Shown: positions 29,509-37,768 of the stretch, piece by piece
How positions within the stretch are numbered: the stretch's first letter is position 1
Layout: the number at the start of each line of letters is the position of its first letter
Assembly (NCBI RefSeq): GCF_029760935.1
Contig: NZ_CP121684.1
Coordinates: 2,170,001-2,234,000, forward strand
Direction: 5' to 3'
DNA length: 64,000 bases
Source: Lysinibacter sp. HNR
GTDB lineage: Bacteria; Actinomycetota; Actinomycetes; Actinomycetales; Microbacteriaceae
The notes under the pieces: generated by a model
The model's database searches: none
Seen by the model: only the letters and a program-made list of their open reading frames with translations
Told to the model about the DNA's origin: nothing
Made by a program: the position numbers and the translations under genes

Positions 29509-30027
29509 ATGAGACCACACGATGCTGATCCAATACCTTGCGTCAACCACAAAGTTCTCGGTCTGAGCCATATCACCTTCATCGTGCAGAACCTCGACCG
29601 TATGGAAGAAATACTCACAACAGTGTTGGGGGCTCGGCGTTTCTACGACAGCGACACGCAGACTTTTTCCCTGTCGCCCGAACGGTTTTTCATGATCGGT
29701 GGAAGCGACGGTCAGGCGCCAATCTGGGTCGCAACCATGCGGGGAGACACGATCTTACCCAGAAGTTACAACCACACTGCATTCCGCATTAGAGATGTTC
29801 ACTATCAACACTACAAAGACAGAGTAGAACATCTTGGGCTTGTCGTACGAGAAGGGCGTCAACGGAATGCGGCCGAGGGTAGATCACTCTATTTCTATGA
29901 TGACGATAACCATCTGTTCGAGCTGCATACCGGGTCACTCAGCGAACGAATGCGGTTGTATCTTGGAGACTATGATCCCACCATCATATCCAGCGCCGAT
30001 CATAGCCGGGGGAGTACTACGCCCTGA
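29509..30027 (+). CDS. fosX: FosX-like fosfomycin epoxide hydrolase (glyoxalase/VOC fold)
   Basis: A 172-residue VOC-superfamily protein that closely follows the pattern of FosX: LSHITFIVQNLDRM with the first metal His, TQTFSLSPERFFMIGG with the general-base Glu, a SYNHTAFRIR segment with the second metal His, and SLYFYDDDNHLFELHTG with the metal Glu. FosX uses Mn2+ to add water to the fosfomycin epoxide, giving resistance in the cytosol. The N-terminal 16 residues and C-terminal 20 residues extend beyond the usual core. TTGACC (29471) and TTTATG (29495) precede the ATG. Resistance is predicted from motifs, not shown. Confidence 0.88.
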   Translation: MRPHDADPIPCVNHKVLGLSHITFIVQNLDRMEEILTTVLGARRFYDSDTQTFSLSPERFFMIGGSDGQAPIWVATMRGDTILPRSYNHTAFRIRDVHYQHYKDRVEHLGLVVREGRQRNAAEGRSLYFYDDDNHLFELHTGSLSERMRLYLGDYDPTIISSADHSRGSTTP

Positions 30028-30071
30028 TGGCGGATTTCTGAGACGGTCCGTTGCACTTGACTCGCGTGGTC

Positions 30072-31376
30072 TCATTGGCTGCGTCTAGCTCGTCGATGCT
30101 TTGTTGCGTATTGACGAGCTTCTCTGCTTGTCAGAGCAAGCATCAACAAGATATCCAGAGAGAAGCCTACGAGGTTTGTTTCTAGATGGATCTCCATGCC
30201 GCCGCTGAGGGTCGCGGAGATCTGCACAATAATCGCTAGAGTGCTGAGTATCATTGCGATAAGACGCGATTTATTACCCCCGCGAAAGATAAAAAACGCT
30301 AACAGCAGCTCTACTGTGGCAAAGAGAAAAACAATAATCGCTATTACGGTAAGAACAACACCCGGCAGGTCTGCCACAGTGGGCTCATCGATAAGGTCTG
30401 CAAAAATTGCCCCCTGGGGGTTTGAAATAACCAGGCTGAGTGCGAGAAAAAGAGCCGCAATACCACGCAACGCCACAACGGTGGCACCAAAAGTCGTACT
30501 GGCCGGACGTCGGTTTTTGCGCTGATCAAGGCTGGGTAGGGTGCTTTCCTGAGGAACGACCTCACGCAGATCCACGATAGGGAGATCCCCGTCTGTCACA
30601 ACGTTGTCTCCCCCACCGTTTCTTGAGTGGTATCCGGTTGAGAAATCTCTAATGGTATCCACCGTTATCGCAGGCAACGCCCGAGTGAGTCCTTCCAGCA
30701 TAAAATCCCGCTCAGCATCAATATCGGGGGAGATTTTGTGGGTTATTTGTAACGTAAAGAGAGAGAGTCCCACGGCGCGGTCGTAGGACCCGGCAGCCAG
30801 CCAATCGACGCCCGTGCCACCGGGTAGTAACCATCCCGGGGGGCACTGCCAAAAACGGATGTGGTGGCGTTTACCGGGGCTACCGTTAACCTCTTGCTCA
30901 AAAGAAAAGTCCTGTTTTCGACCGAAAAGAAAGAGCGGACTCACGGGAGCCTGATCATAGCTTCTGCGGAAAAGGGTTGCGGCTGCGATACGAATACTTG
31001 ATCTCCAGGTGAGATCGTCGGCGAGTGTCCACCCGGCGCTCTGCATCGCCGAAAGAACCTGTTTTTCTGAACCACGGAGAGCCACATTAACCGGATCACC
31101 AACAAGTCCATCACTGGTACGAGCCCGGCCAAAAAAATAATTTGGGAGATAGATTTTTGTGAGAATTTTGTGGATTCTCGGCAGCACAAAATAGGCCAAG
31201 ATAACCCAAAAAATAATAAGAAACCAGATGCGACTCCAGTTGAGGCTTTCTTGAAAAAGCACAACGGCTAACCAGATGGACGCGGCCCCGCTAAAGATAA
31301 AGAATCCGCTATCGATCGCGGTCTCCTGATCGACGCCCGGCAAAAAGGAATCACGCGACAGCGGTTTCTTGGCCAT
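30072..31376 (-). CDS. Membrane protein with LssY C-terminal domain
   Basis: A 434-residue protein with two N-terminal hydrophobic segments (about residues 24-68), a soluble middle matching the LssY_C domain (VNVALRGSEKQVLSAMQSAG, DRAVGLSLFTLQITHKI, DIDAERDFMLEGL), then four more hydrophobic segments and a basic tail. LssY_C is found in Legionella LssY and in many PAP2- or DedA-linked proteins; its role is unknown. No phosphatase motif is present here. The gene is convergent with fosX and stands alone. Confidence 0.78.
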   Translation of the reverse strand: MAKKPLSRDSFLPGVDQETAIDSGFFIFSGAASIWLAVVLFQESLNWSRIWFLIIFWVILAYFVLPRIHKILTKIYLPNYFFGRARTSDGLVGDPVNVALRGSEKQVLSAMQSAGWTLADDLTWRSSIRIAAATLFRRSYDQAPVSPLFLFGRKQDFSFEQEVNGSPGKRHHIRFWQCPPGWLLPGGTGVDWLAAGSYDRAVGLSLFTLQITHKISPDIDAERDFMLEGLTRALPAITVDTIRDFSTGYHSRNGGGDNVVTDGDLPIVDLREVVPQESTLPSLDQRKNRRPASTTFGATVVALRGIAALFLALSLVISNPQGAIFADLIDEPTVADLPGVVLTVIAIIVFLFATVELLLAFFIFRGGNKSRLIAMILSTLAIIVQISATLSGGMEIHLETNLVGFSLDILLMLALTSREARQYATKHRRARRSQ

Positions 31377-31493
31377 GATGAAACCCTATAGCACTCGAAC
31401 TCTCCCGTGTGCTAGCCGAGCAAAACTCTATGGGAGCAGGGGAAAGTTCGATGGGAGCAGCGCAACCCAACAACTGCCCCGCGCTGAAGAGTT

Positions 31494-32190
31494 AGGTTCC
31501 AGTGGTCATTGCAACACCTGACGCATATCTGGAGAGGCAATGGGCCAACGGGCAGGCCCCGATACACTGCGGACCAGAAGGCTGAGTTCTTCGCACTGTT
31601 TGAAGAACGTCAAGACAACTCTGAAACGGCTAGACGGCTAGAACTTAACAAGAACGCAACATACCGGTGGTTACGGCAAGACTCGCCACTTCCAGAACCG
31701 CCGCTACTTCGCGGACTACTGCAGGATCGTACACTGCACCGCTGGTATAACTACCTACGCACTGACCAGACGGTCACGGTTGGTTGCCCCAAATATGAAA
31801 AGCTCCAACAAACCCTTCACCCGTAGCGGCGCGTCGGAAAACAACGAGGCTCAGGCCACGCCCAAATCCCACAAGAAAATCGAAATTTGCGGCCCCTTTG
31901 CCCTCTTATGTACAAGAGAAATTTTCTGGCCCTGGTCGCCGGAGCAGATCAGCCTTACGCTACGGGTGGACTATCGTACAGGTCCAGGGATGCGCAACGA
32001 TCTACCAGACACTCTATGTTCAAGGGCGAGGCCAGTCACACCGTGAGGCAGTATTTCCCGAAACGCACGGACTTCTCTACTCACAGCCCTGAAGAACTTG
32101 CCCGAGTTGCCCAGTAACTCGGGCACCGGGCCTCGTAAAACACTGGGTTGGGACGCCTCGCTCCAAAAGGCTCGACGCACTCACCCATGT
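31494..32190 (+). pseudogene. Decayed IS30-family transposase remnant
   Basis: Pieces of an IS30-type transposase occur in three frames. An N-terminal region with a helix-turn-helix (TADQKAEFFALFEERQDNSE, RRLELNKNATYRWLRQDSP) runs from 31509. WPWSPEQISLTLRVDYRTGP and GMR are in frame 1 around 31930. TIYQTLYVQGRGQ continues in another frame near 32010. The C-terminal PEELARVAQ and RKTLGWD follow near 32090-32150. Several frameshifts and loss of the central catalytic DDE region make it inactive. The left end (GGTTCCAGTGGTCATTGCAA near 31494) may be the old terminal repeat; no intact right repeat was found. Confidence 0.82.
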
Positions 32191-32236
32191 AGCATCCAAG
32201 AACTTTGTCGTGAGCATTCTGTGCCAGAATGTCGTC

Positions 32237-32575
32237 ATGCGTTACCTACTCATAGAGGATCACGAAATCCCCACCAGAGCACCGTTGAAGATTCAGCCCG
32301 GTGAAGAAGTCTCGATTGGTAAACGCGACACCGAATGGCCAGCTTTCGTATTCGTCACTACCCCTACTGGAACTGGTTGGGTGCCTGCACGGCATATCGA
32401 CACGCATGGGTCTCTGGGAACCGTGCTAGTTGCATACGACACCACTGAGCTTCCTGCTTCCGCTGGAGAAACGGTCGAGGTGCTTTCAGACGATCCCGAG
32501 AGTGGGTGGGCCTGGTGTCGGAATCGATCAGGTCTTGAAGGATGGGTGCCTCACCGTGTCCTGCGAGCCATCTAG
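32237..32575 (+). CDS. Protein with two SH3-like domains
   Basis: A 112-residue soluble protein with two SH3-like repeats, each ending in a GWVP motif: LKIQPGEEVSIGKRDTEWPA then GTGWVPARHI, and ETVEVLSDDPESGWAWCRNR then GLEGWVPHRVL. It lacks a signal peptide, so an intracellular role is likely. The ATG at 32237 is chosen; an upstream in-frame GTG at 32210 is an alternative. It sits directly after the IS30 remnant and before a strong hairpin. Function is unknown. Confidence 0.75.
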   Translation: MRYLLIEDHEIPTRAPLKIQPGEEVSIGKRDTEWPAFVFVTTPTGTGWVPARHIDTHGSLGTVLVAYDTTELPASAGETVEVLSDDPESGWAWCRNRSGLEGWVPHRVLRAI

Positions 32576-32581
32576 TCAAAA

Positions 32582-32624
32582 AGAAGCGGCCCCGTTCACC
32601 GCATTGGTGAGCGGGGCCGCTTCT
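32582..32624 (+). terminator. Long hairpin terminator after the SH3 protein gene
   Basis: A 19-bp stem (32582-32600 with 32606-32624, one G-T pair) closes a 5-base loop just 6 bases after the stop. It lacks a long T tract but is among the most stable hairpins in the window. The convergent NCS1 permease ends about 115 bases beyond. Confidence 0.85.
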
Positions 32625-32739
32625 GTCATGCTCGGAGTTCTACGGCTTTGCGACAATCACTGGAACCTACCAGGAGCTATCTTTTGTGCGGGGCTAATTG
32701 TTATGGATACGGGTGGGCGTTAAATAACCGCGCCCTAGT

Positions 32740-34143
32740 CTAGGCGACGGGAACCACCGTTGACTCCGGTACTTTGCGAGCGCTACGGGTGAGCACCAGG
32801 TAGAGAGCAGCGGTGAAAAGGAACCCGACCAGCCAGGCGATATCAATGTTTTGAAGCGGTGCGGCAAGCGGGCCCGTGTAAAGTGGGGTGACCATAAAGG
32901 GTGCCTGAGCAACAAGCCCAATACCGTAGCTGGTGAGACCAACCTTGTTCCACCTGCCGTAGCGTCCACCGTCACGTGCAAAAAGATCGGCAATCACATA
33001 CTCCCCCTTCTGCACGATAAAGTAGTCGACCAGGTTGATCGCGGACCATGGGATAAGAACGTACAGCAGCAGGGTGAGAAAACTCTCGAACACCGTCATG
33101 AAATCGCCCTGACCCATGATCGCGATAAACGTGGCAAGGGCACCGGCCAGGATGGTGGTCCACACACGGGTGGCAGAGGTGATCACCATTCGAAAGTTTG
33201 ACTGCATAACCGTGAGCGCGTTCATCACGGCCGAGTAGAGTTCAACGCCATTGATGAGCGCGGAGCTGACCGCAAAGATAATGAGCACGAGTAGACCGAG
33301 CGGCCCGAGGAAATCTCCGAGCGCGGCCAGCGGGTTATCGGGATTTGCTGCGCCGAGGAGGACCCCGAGCGTCATCACAAAGACGGAACTCCCCACAAGA
33401 CCGAGATAGGTTCCCCAGAATGCTGCTTTGGGGCCTGTGTCTTTGGGGAGGTAGCGAGTGTAGTCGGAGACGTAGGGAGCGTAGGCAAGCTGCCACACAA
33501 TACCGATGGCAAGCATGGCAAAGAACCCCTCAAACGTAAACATGGCGTCGGCTCGCTGCGAGGTAACTTCGGGTTTAGTCCAGAAGATTATCATCGACAC
33601 GGTTACCGCCAGAGCGATGATGATTGATAACCACGCCATTGTTCTACTGAGCAACTCATAACCAAAAACACACAGCGCCACTCCGACGAGCGAGAAGAGA
33701 AGGATGGCCAGGGTGCCGTTAAATTCGGGAAACACCGCGAGCAGCGCCTCTTTGGCGACAATAAGAATGCTGGCAAAAAATCCCATGAACATAATGAAGG
33801 CGATGAGCGCAAAAAGGCTAGCACCGAGATAACCAAATTGTGCACGAGCCTGTAGCATCTGTGGGATACCCAGGTGCGGTCCCTGCGAAGCGTGGAGCGC
33901 CGAACCAAACGCGCCGATGAGGTTTCCCGTGAGGATCGCGATAATACTCCAGGTGATGGGGAGACCGTAAGATCCGCTTGCCACGGCCCCCGTTACCACG
34001 GTGAGGGGCATCATATTGAGACTGACCCAGATGGCGGCAAGTGACCAGTTTGTGCCCGTCCGCTCGCTCTCCGGGATGGGCAGAATGTGTTGCTGCTCAA
34101 ACTTTTTAAACGTCTGAGTAACGACGGGGGGTTCGTGTGTCAT
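32740..34143 (-). CDS. NCS1-family purine/cytosine permease
   Basis: A 467-residue transporter with about 12 hydrophobic segments. NCS1 features are the N-terminal TNWSLAAIWVSLNMMPLTVV region, the FGYLGASLFALIAF helix, APYVSDYTRYLPKDT and the IPWSAINLVDYFIVQKGEY motif near helix 10, as in CodB-like cytosine permeases. The soluble tail is short. Likely substrates are cytosine, allantoin, hydantoin or thiamine-like heterocycles; no catabolic gene lies next to it to decide. AAGGAG precedes the ATG, and the leader contains two tandem hairpins that may control expression. Confidence 0.9.
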   Translation of the reverse strand: MTHEPPVVTQTFKKFEQQHILPIPESERTGTNWSLAAIWVSLNMMPLTVVTGAVASGSYGLPITWSIIAILTGNLIGAFGSALHASQGPHLGIPQMLQARAQFGYLGASLFALIAFIMFMGFFASILIVAKEALLAVFPEFNGTLAILLFSLVGVALCVFGYELLSRTMAWLSIIIALAVTVSMIIFWTKPEVTSQRADAMFTFEGFFAMLAIGIVWQLAYAPYVSDYTRYLPKDTGPKAAFWGTYLGLVGSSVFVMTLGVLLGAANPDNPLAALGDFLGPLGLLVLIIFAVSSALINGVELYSAVMNALTVMQSNFRMVITSATRVWTTILAGALATFIAIMGQGDFMTVFESFLTLLLYVLIPWSAINLVDYFIVQKGEYVIADLFARDGGRYGRWNKVGLTSYGIGLVAQAPFMVTPLYTGPLAAPLQNIDIAWLVGFLFTAALYLVLTRSARKVPESTVVPVA

Positions 34144-34163
34144 GTGTCTCTCCTTTGAGTGGT

Positions 34164-34203
34164 ACCGCTGAAGAAAGCGGTTTCAGGACCGTGATCAGCG
34201 GTC
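34164..34203 (-). promoter_or_regulatory. Tandem hairpins in the permease leader, possible cis-regulatory RNA
   Basis: In mRNA sense, the first hairpin pairs GACCG/CGGTC (34203-34187) around a 7-base loop and the second pairs ACCGCT/AGCGGT (34181-34164) around a 6-base loop. They are separated by 5 bases and lie about 8 bases before the Shine-Dalgarno. One arm, 34164-34169, can also pair with 34197-34202, so alternative structures are possible. It does not match a riboswitch class known to me. Confidence 0.45.
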
Positions 34204-34840
34204 TGCGGCAATATTAACCAAATTATGAGTAAAACTCGCGGAATAGCGAACAGTCTTTTTCTATTCTCTGGATCGTTTTAACCGAATGGAAGCTAACCCG
34301 AGTGAGAATTTTTATGGGAAGGTACTGAAATGGCCTTTATGCTACTTCAAGAGCCGCAAATCGCAACGGGAGCCCGCCAAAGGCCCTCCACCCGCGCACA
34401 CGCTCGTAGGGGTCATCCTTGGGTGTGTCCTTTGTAACGAATTATTGTCGGTGTTACTCCCCCTGGAAGGAGCGCAGGAGCCGCCAGCTAGAAGGGCGTC
34501 CCACCCCACAAAATCACCTTCTACGAACCTATTCGCAAATAACGAGCCCGAAAAAATCTAGTGAATTTTTATTATTCTCCCTGCTAACCTTCAGCATAAA
34601 TTGCAATACTTTATATCCTGTGGCATGGGGAGCCACAGTCGAAATCGGGTGTTATCACAGCGCCTCCGCTCGGGCCTGCTAAGAGACTGTGCTAGCACTT
34701 CTCAGCGCCCTGAGCACCGAGGTGCTTCATCGGGGTCGCTTCGTACATGCGATTTATACGCCTTCGAATAGTACGTACTGTGCTGCTTGAACGTAACGAC
34801 CCGCGCCCGAGTCGAGCACAGAAATATTAGGGGATATACA
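34204..34840. other. Gene-poor stretch
   Basis: About 640 bases without a convincing gene. It holds the probable promoter region of the divergent permease and short open frames with atypical codon use and no ribosome-binding site. No repeat, tRNA or strong hairpin was found here. Confidence 0.5.
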
Positions 34841-35029
34841 ATGCAAACAACAGTACAGGTTCGGGATAACGTGGATCAGATCACCCGGGCAAAAATGAGG
34901 GCGCTGGCACTTCAGAACTTTCCAAAGGGCGACACGCCGATTCCGGCTCGCTCAGCGGTGGGAATGGAGAGCATTCTTCCCAGCAAGGCCCCCCAACAGA
35001 GTCGATGGAAAAAGTTTCTTCGGTTTTAG
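34841..35029 (+). CDS. Hypothetical small protein
   Basis: A 62-residue frame preceded by AGGGGA 7 bases before the ATG, with G/C-rich third positions like the neighbouring genes. The product begins MQTTVQVRDNVDQITRAKMR, has no hydrophobic segment and ends in a basic-aromatic tail (SRWKKFLRF). The tail could bind membrane or nucleic acid, but no family is recognised. It lies alone in a gene-poor region. It could be a real small protein or a chance frame; the ribosome-binding site is the main support. Confidence 0.45.
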   Translation: MQTTVQVRDNVDQITRAKMRALALQNFPKGDTPIPARSAVGMESILPSKAPQQSRWKKFLRF

Positions 35030-35444
<415 letters not shown>

Positions 35445-35583
35445 CATAACCTTGCGGCCTTCACCAGCTTAGTGCATTCTTGAGCGGGCCAAGAAATTAT
35501 CCCGAGCTTGAAGCAAAATAATAAGAGAGAGTCGAAGCGGCTCCGTGCTTCTCCAAAGAGTAATTACGTGCAATCATCGGAGT

Positions 35584-36252
35584 ATGTCCCACACACAGTC
35601 GAAAAATCAGCACTACGCTCGGCTTCGTTTTGTTGCCATGCTGGTGGTGGGTATTACCGCGGGAGGAGTGCTCACTCTCTGTGGCCTCGGGCAGTATGCG
35701 GCCCTCGGCGGGTGGTGCGCGGCCTGTGGAGTATATCTGCTCTGGGTCTGGGTCGTCATTGGGGCAATTCCTCCCGAAAGAACCGCTGCTCACGCCACCA
35801 GGGAAGACCCGTCTCGTACAATGAGCGATTTTCTTCTCGTATGTGCGAGCCTGGCGAGCCTGGTGGTTGTGGGGGTTGTGCTCTCTCAGGCATCCTCACG
35901 AAGCGATTCAGAGGGAATCGTTTTGACGGTTCTCAGTGTCGCTAGCGTAATCTTTTCCTGGCTGCTTGTACACACCCTCTTCACACTGCGCTATGCAGTG
36001 CTGTACTTCTCTATTCCCAGAAACGCGATACCGTCCCCCGGGGCTATCGATTTTAATCAGGAGGAGCCTCCACGCTATACAGACTTTGCCTATCTGGCGT
36101 TCACTATCGGTATGACCTTTCAGGTCTCCGACACCAGTCTGCGCTCTCCTCGGATACGGGCCACCGCTCTTAAACACGCTCTCCTGTCGTATCTTTTTGG
36201 CGCGGTTATTCTTGCTACCATGGTCAATCTCATTGCCGGGCTCGTCTCCTAA
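35584..36252 (+). CDS. DUF1345 membrane protein
   Basis: A 222-residue protein with about five hydrophobic segments (from about residues 13, 39, 78, 111 and 190). The C-terminal region carries the DUF1345 signature: PRYTDFAYLAFTIGMTFQVS, DTSLRSPRIRATALKHALLS, YLFGAVILATMVNLIAGL. The start is put at 35584 with GGAG just upstream; the frame is open to 35545, but that part lacks support. The family is widespread and uncharacterised; the conserved pattern resembles small channel-like membrane proteins, but no function is claimed. Confidence 0.85.
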   Translation: MSHTQSKNQHYARLRFVAMLVVGITAGGVLTLCGLGQYAALGGWCAACGVYLLWVWVVIGAIPPERTAAHATREDPSRTMSDFLLVCASLASLVVVGVVLSQASSRSDSEGIVLTVLSVASVIFSWLLVHTLFTLRYAVLYFSIPRNAIPSPGAIDFNQEEPPRYTDFAYLAFTIGMTFQVSDTSLRSPRIRATALKHALLSYLFGAVILATMVNLIAGLVS

Positions 36253-36327
36253 CAATCTCATTGAGCTAGAACCACGCCACTCGCGACAACAGCGATTGCC
36301 CAAGAAACGTAATTTTTCTATGGAATA

Positions 36328-37137
36328 ATGGTTGAGATGTCCACCAAGCCTCGACTCATAGCCTTTGATCTCGACGATACCCTTGCTCAGTCCAAGTCGC
36401 CCGTCAGTCCCATTATTGCTGACCTCCTCAGGCAGCTCCTGCGCAATCACGAGGTGTGTGTTATCTCCGGGGGCAACTATCCCCAATTTGAGTCGCAACT
36501 GCTCGGAAGCCTCGATAATCTGGATGATGAACTTCTGAGCAAGCTTCATCTGATGCCCACCTGTGGCACACAGTATTACCGTTACACCGGTGGTGAGTGG
36601 TCACAAATATATGAGGAAAGACTCAGCCCGGAAGAGGCCTCAGCCGCAACCAGAGCTTTGGAGGTCTCTGCTCGTGAACTAGGCTTTTGGGAAGCGCGCA
36701 CCTGGGGAACCGTGATTGAGGACCGGGGATCGCAGATCACGTTCTCCGCTCTCGGTCAGCAGGCGCCGATTGAGGCTAAAAAGCTGTGGGACGCTGACGG
36801 ACGCAAAAAGGCACGGCTCCGTGATCGGGTGGCCGAGGCTCTTCCCGAGCTTGAGGTACGCTCCGGCGGATCAACCTCCATTGATATCACCCGCAAGGGG
36901 ATTGACAAGGCCTACGGTATCCGTCGCCTTGTTGAGCACAGCGGAATCGGCCTGGAGGATATTCTTTTTGTAGGGGATCGTCTCGATGAAGGTGGCAATG
37001 ACTATCCCGTTCTTGCCCTGGGCGTGTTGTGCCACGCTGTCGAGGGTTGGGAAGACACCGCTCAGTTTTTGAGTGACTACCTTGCCAACGATCTCGTGCC
37101 CGAACGCGTGGGTCCAAGCGCACCTGACCTCGTATAG
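36328..37137 (+). CDS. HAD-superfamily hydrolase, phosphomannomutase-like (IIB)
   Basis: A 269-residue cytosolic HAD protein. Motif I is FDLDDTLAQSK (nucleophile and acid aspartates), motif II is ISGG, the cap domain is type C2B, and motifs III/IV appear as GIDKAYGIRRL and FVGDRLDEGGNDYPV. The SGGSTSIDITRKGIDK block matches eukaryotic-type phosphomannomutases and trehalose/sucrose-phosphate phosphatases. Activity is therefore phosphosugar-directed, either mutase or phosphatase; this is family inference. A second in-frame Met lies 9 bases inside and could be the real start. Confidence 0.85.
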   Translation: MVEMSTKPRLIAFDLDDTLAQSKSPVSPIIADLLRQLLRNHEVCVISGGNYPQFESQLLGSLDNLDDELLSKLHLMPTCGTQYYRYTGGEWSQIYEERLSPEEASAATRALEVSARELGFWEARTWGTVIEDRGSQITFSALGQQAPIEAKKLWDADGRKKARLRDRVAEALPELEVRSGGSTSIDITRKGIDKAYGIRRLVEHSGIGLEDILFVGDRLDEGGNDYPVLALGVLCHAVEGWEDTAQFLSDYLANDLVPERVGPSAPDLV

Positions 37138-37147
37138 CACGGTCAGT

Positions 37148-37756
37148 CTAAACCGAAAGCTTCCCTCCGCTCTCCTGTAAGTAACACGCCGCACAGAGAG
37201 ACTCGTAGCTCACTTGCACCCCGTCGATAGCCACCTGGTCACCGTCGAAAACAAAGCGATCCCCGATTCGCCGACCGTTAAACACAGCTTTGCGTCCGCA
37301 GCGACAAATCGTTTTTAGCTCTTCCAGGGAGTGCGCGATCTCAAGTAGGCGCCGACTGCCCGGGAAAGCGACCGTTTGAAAGTCGGTTCGGATTCCGTAG
37401 GTCATCACGGGAACGTCATCAAGTATCGCGATTCGTAAAAGGTCGTCAACCTGCTCGTTTGTGAGAAACTGTGCCTCGTCAATCAACAGGCAACTCACGT
37501 CTCTGCCGAATGCCCGCCGGGATACCTCTCTGTGCTCCTGAAATACCTCACGCACGCCGAAGTCTGCGTCCAGAAGAAAGTCGACCCGTCTCTCAACTCC
37601 CAGACGTGAAACAATATTTTCTTCGGCTTTGGTGTCGATCAAGGGTTTTGCGAGCAGAACACGATGTCCCCGCTCCTCGTAGTTAAAGGCCGCCTGCAGA
37701 AGCGCGGTGCTCTTACCGGAATTCATCGCTCCATAACGAAAATAAAGTTTAGCCAC
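37148..37756 (-). CDS. tdk: Thymidine kinase (type II)
   Basis: A 202-residue enzyme that phosphorylates thymidine to TMP in the salvage pathway. Visible are Walker A GAMNSGKSTALL, the DEAQFL motif with the catalytic Glu, the lasso-loop segment TYGIRTDFQTVAFPGSRRLL and the zinc site CRCGRKA...CAACY. Length and architecture are typical of the TK1-like homotetrameric class. It lies 12 bases downstream of mqo on the same strand. Confidence 0.96.
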   Translation of the reverse strand: MAKLYFRYGAMNSGKSTALLQAAFNYEERGHRVLLAKPLIDTKAEENIVSRLGVERRVDFLLDADFGVREVFQEHREVSRRAFGRDVSCLLIDEAQFLTNEQVDDLLRIAILDDVPVMTYGIRTDFQTVAFPGSRRLLEIAHSLEELKTICRCGRKAVFNGRRIGDRFVFDGDQVAIDGVQVSYESLCAACYLQESGGKLSV

Positions 37757-37768
37757 GGGTTTTCCTTA

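Noticed and set aside
34286-34561. 91-codon plus-strand frame in the gene-poor region
   Set aside because: No ribosome-binding site, mixed codon use unlike neighbours and no recognisable motif.
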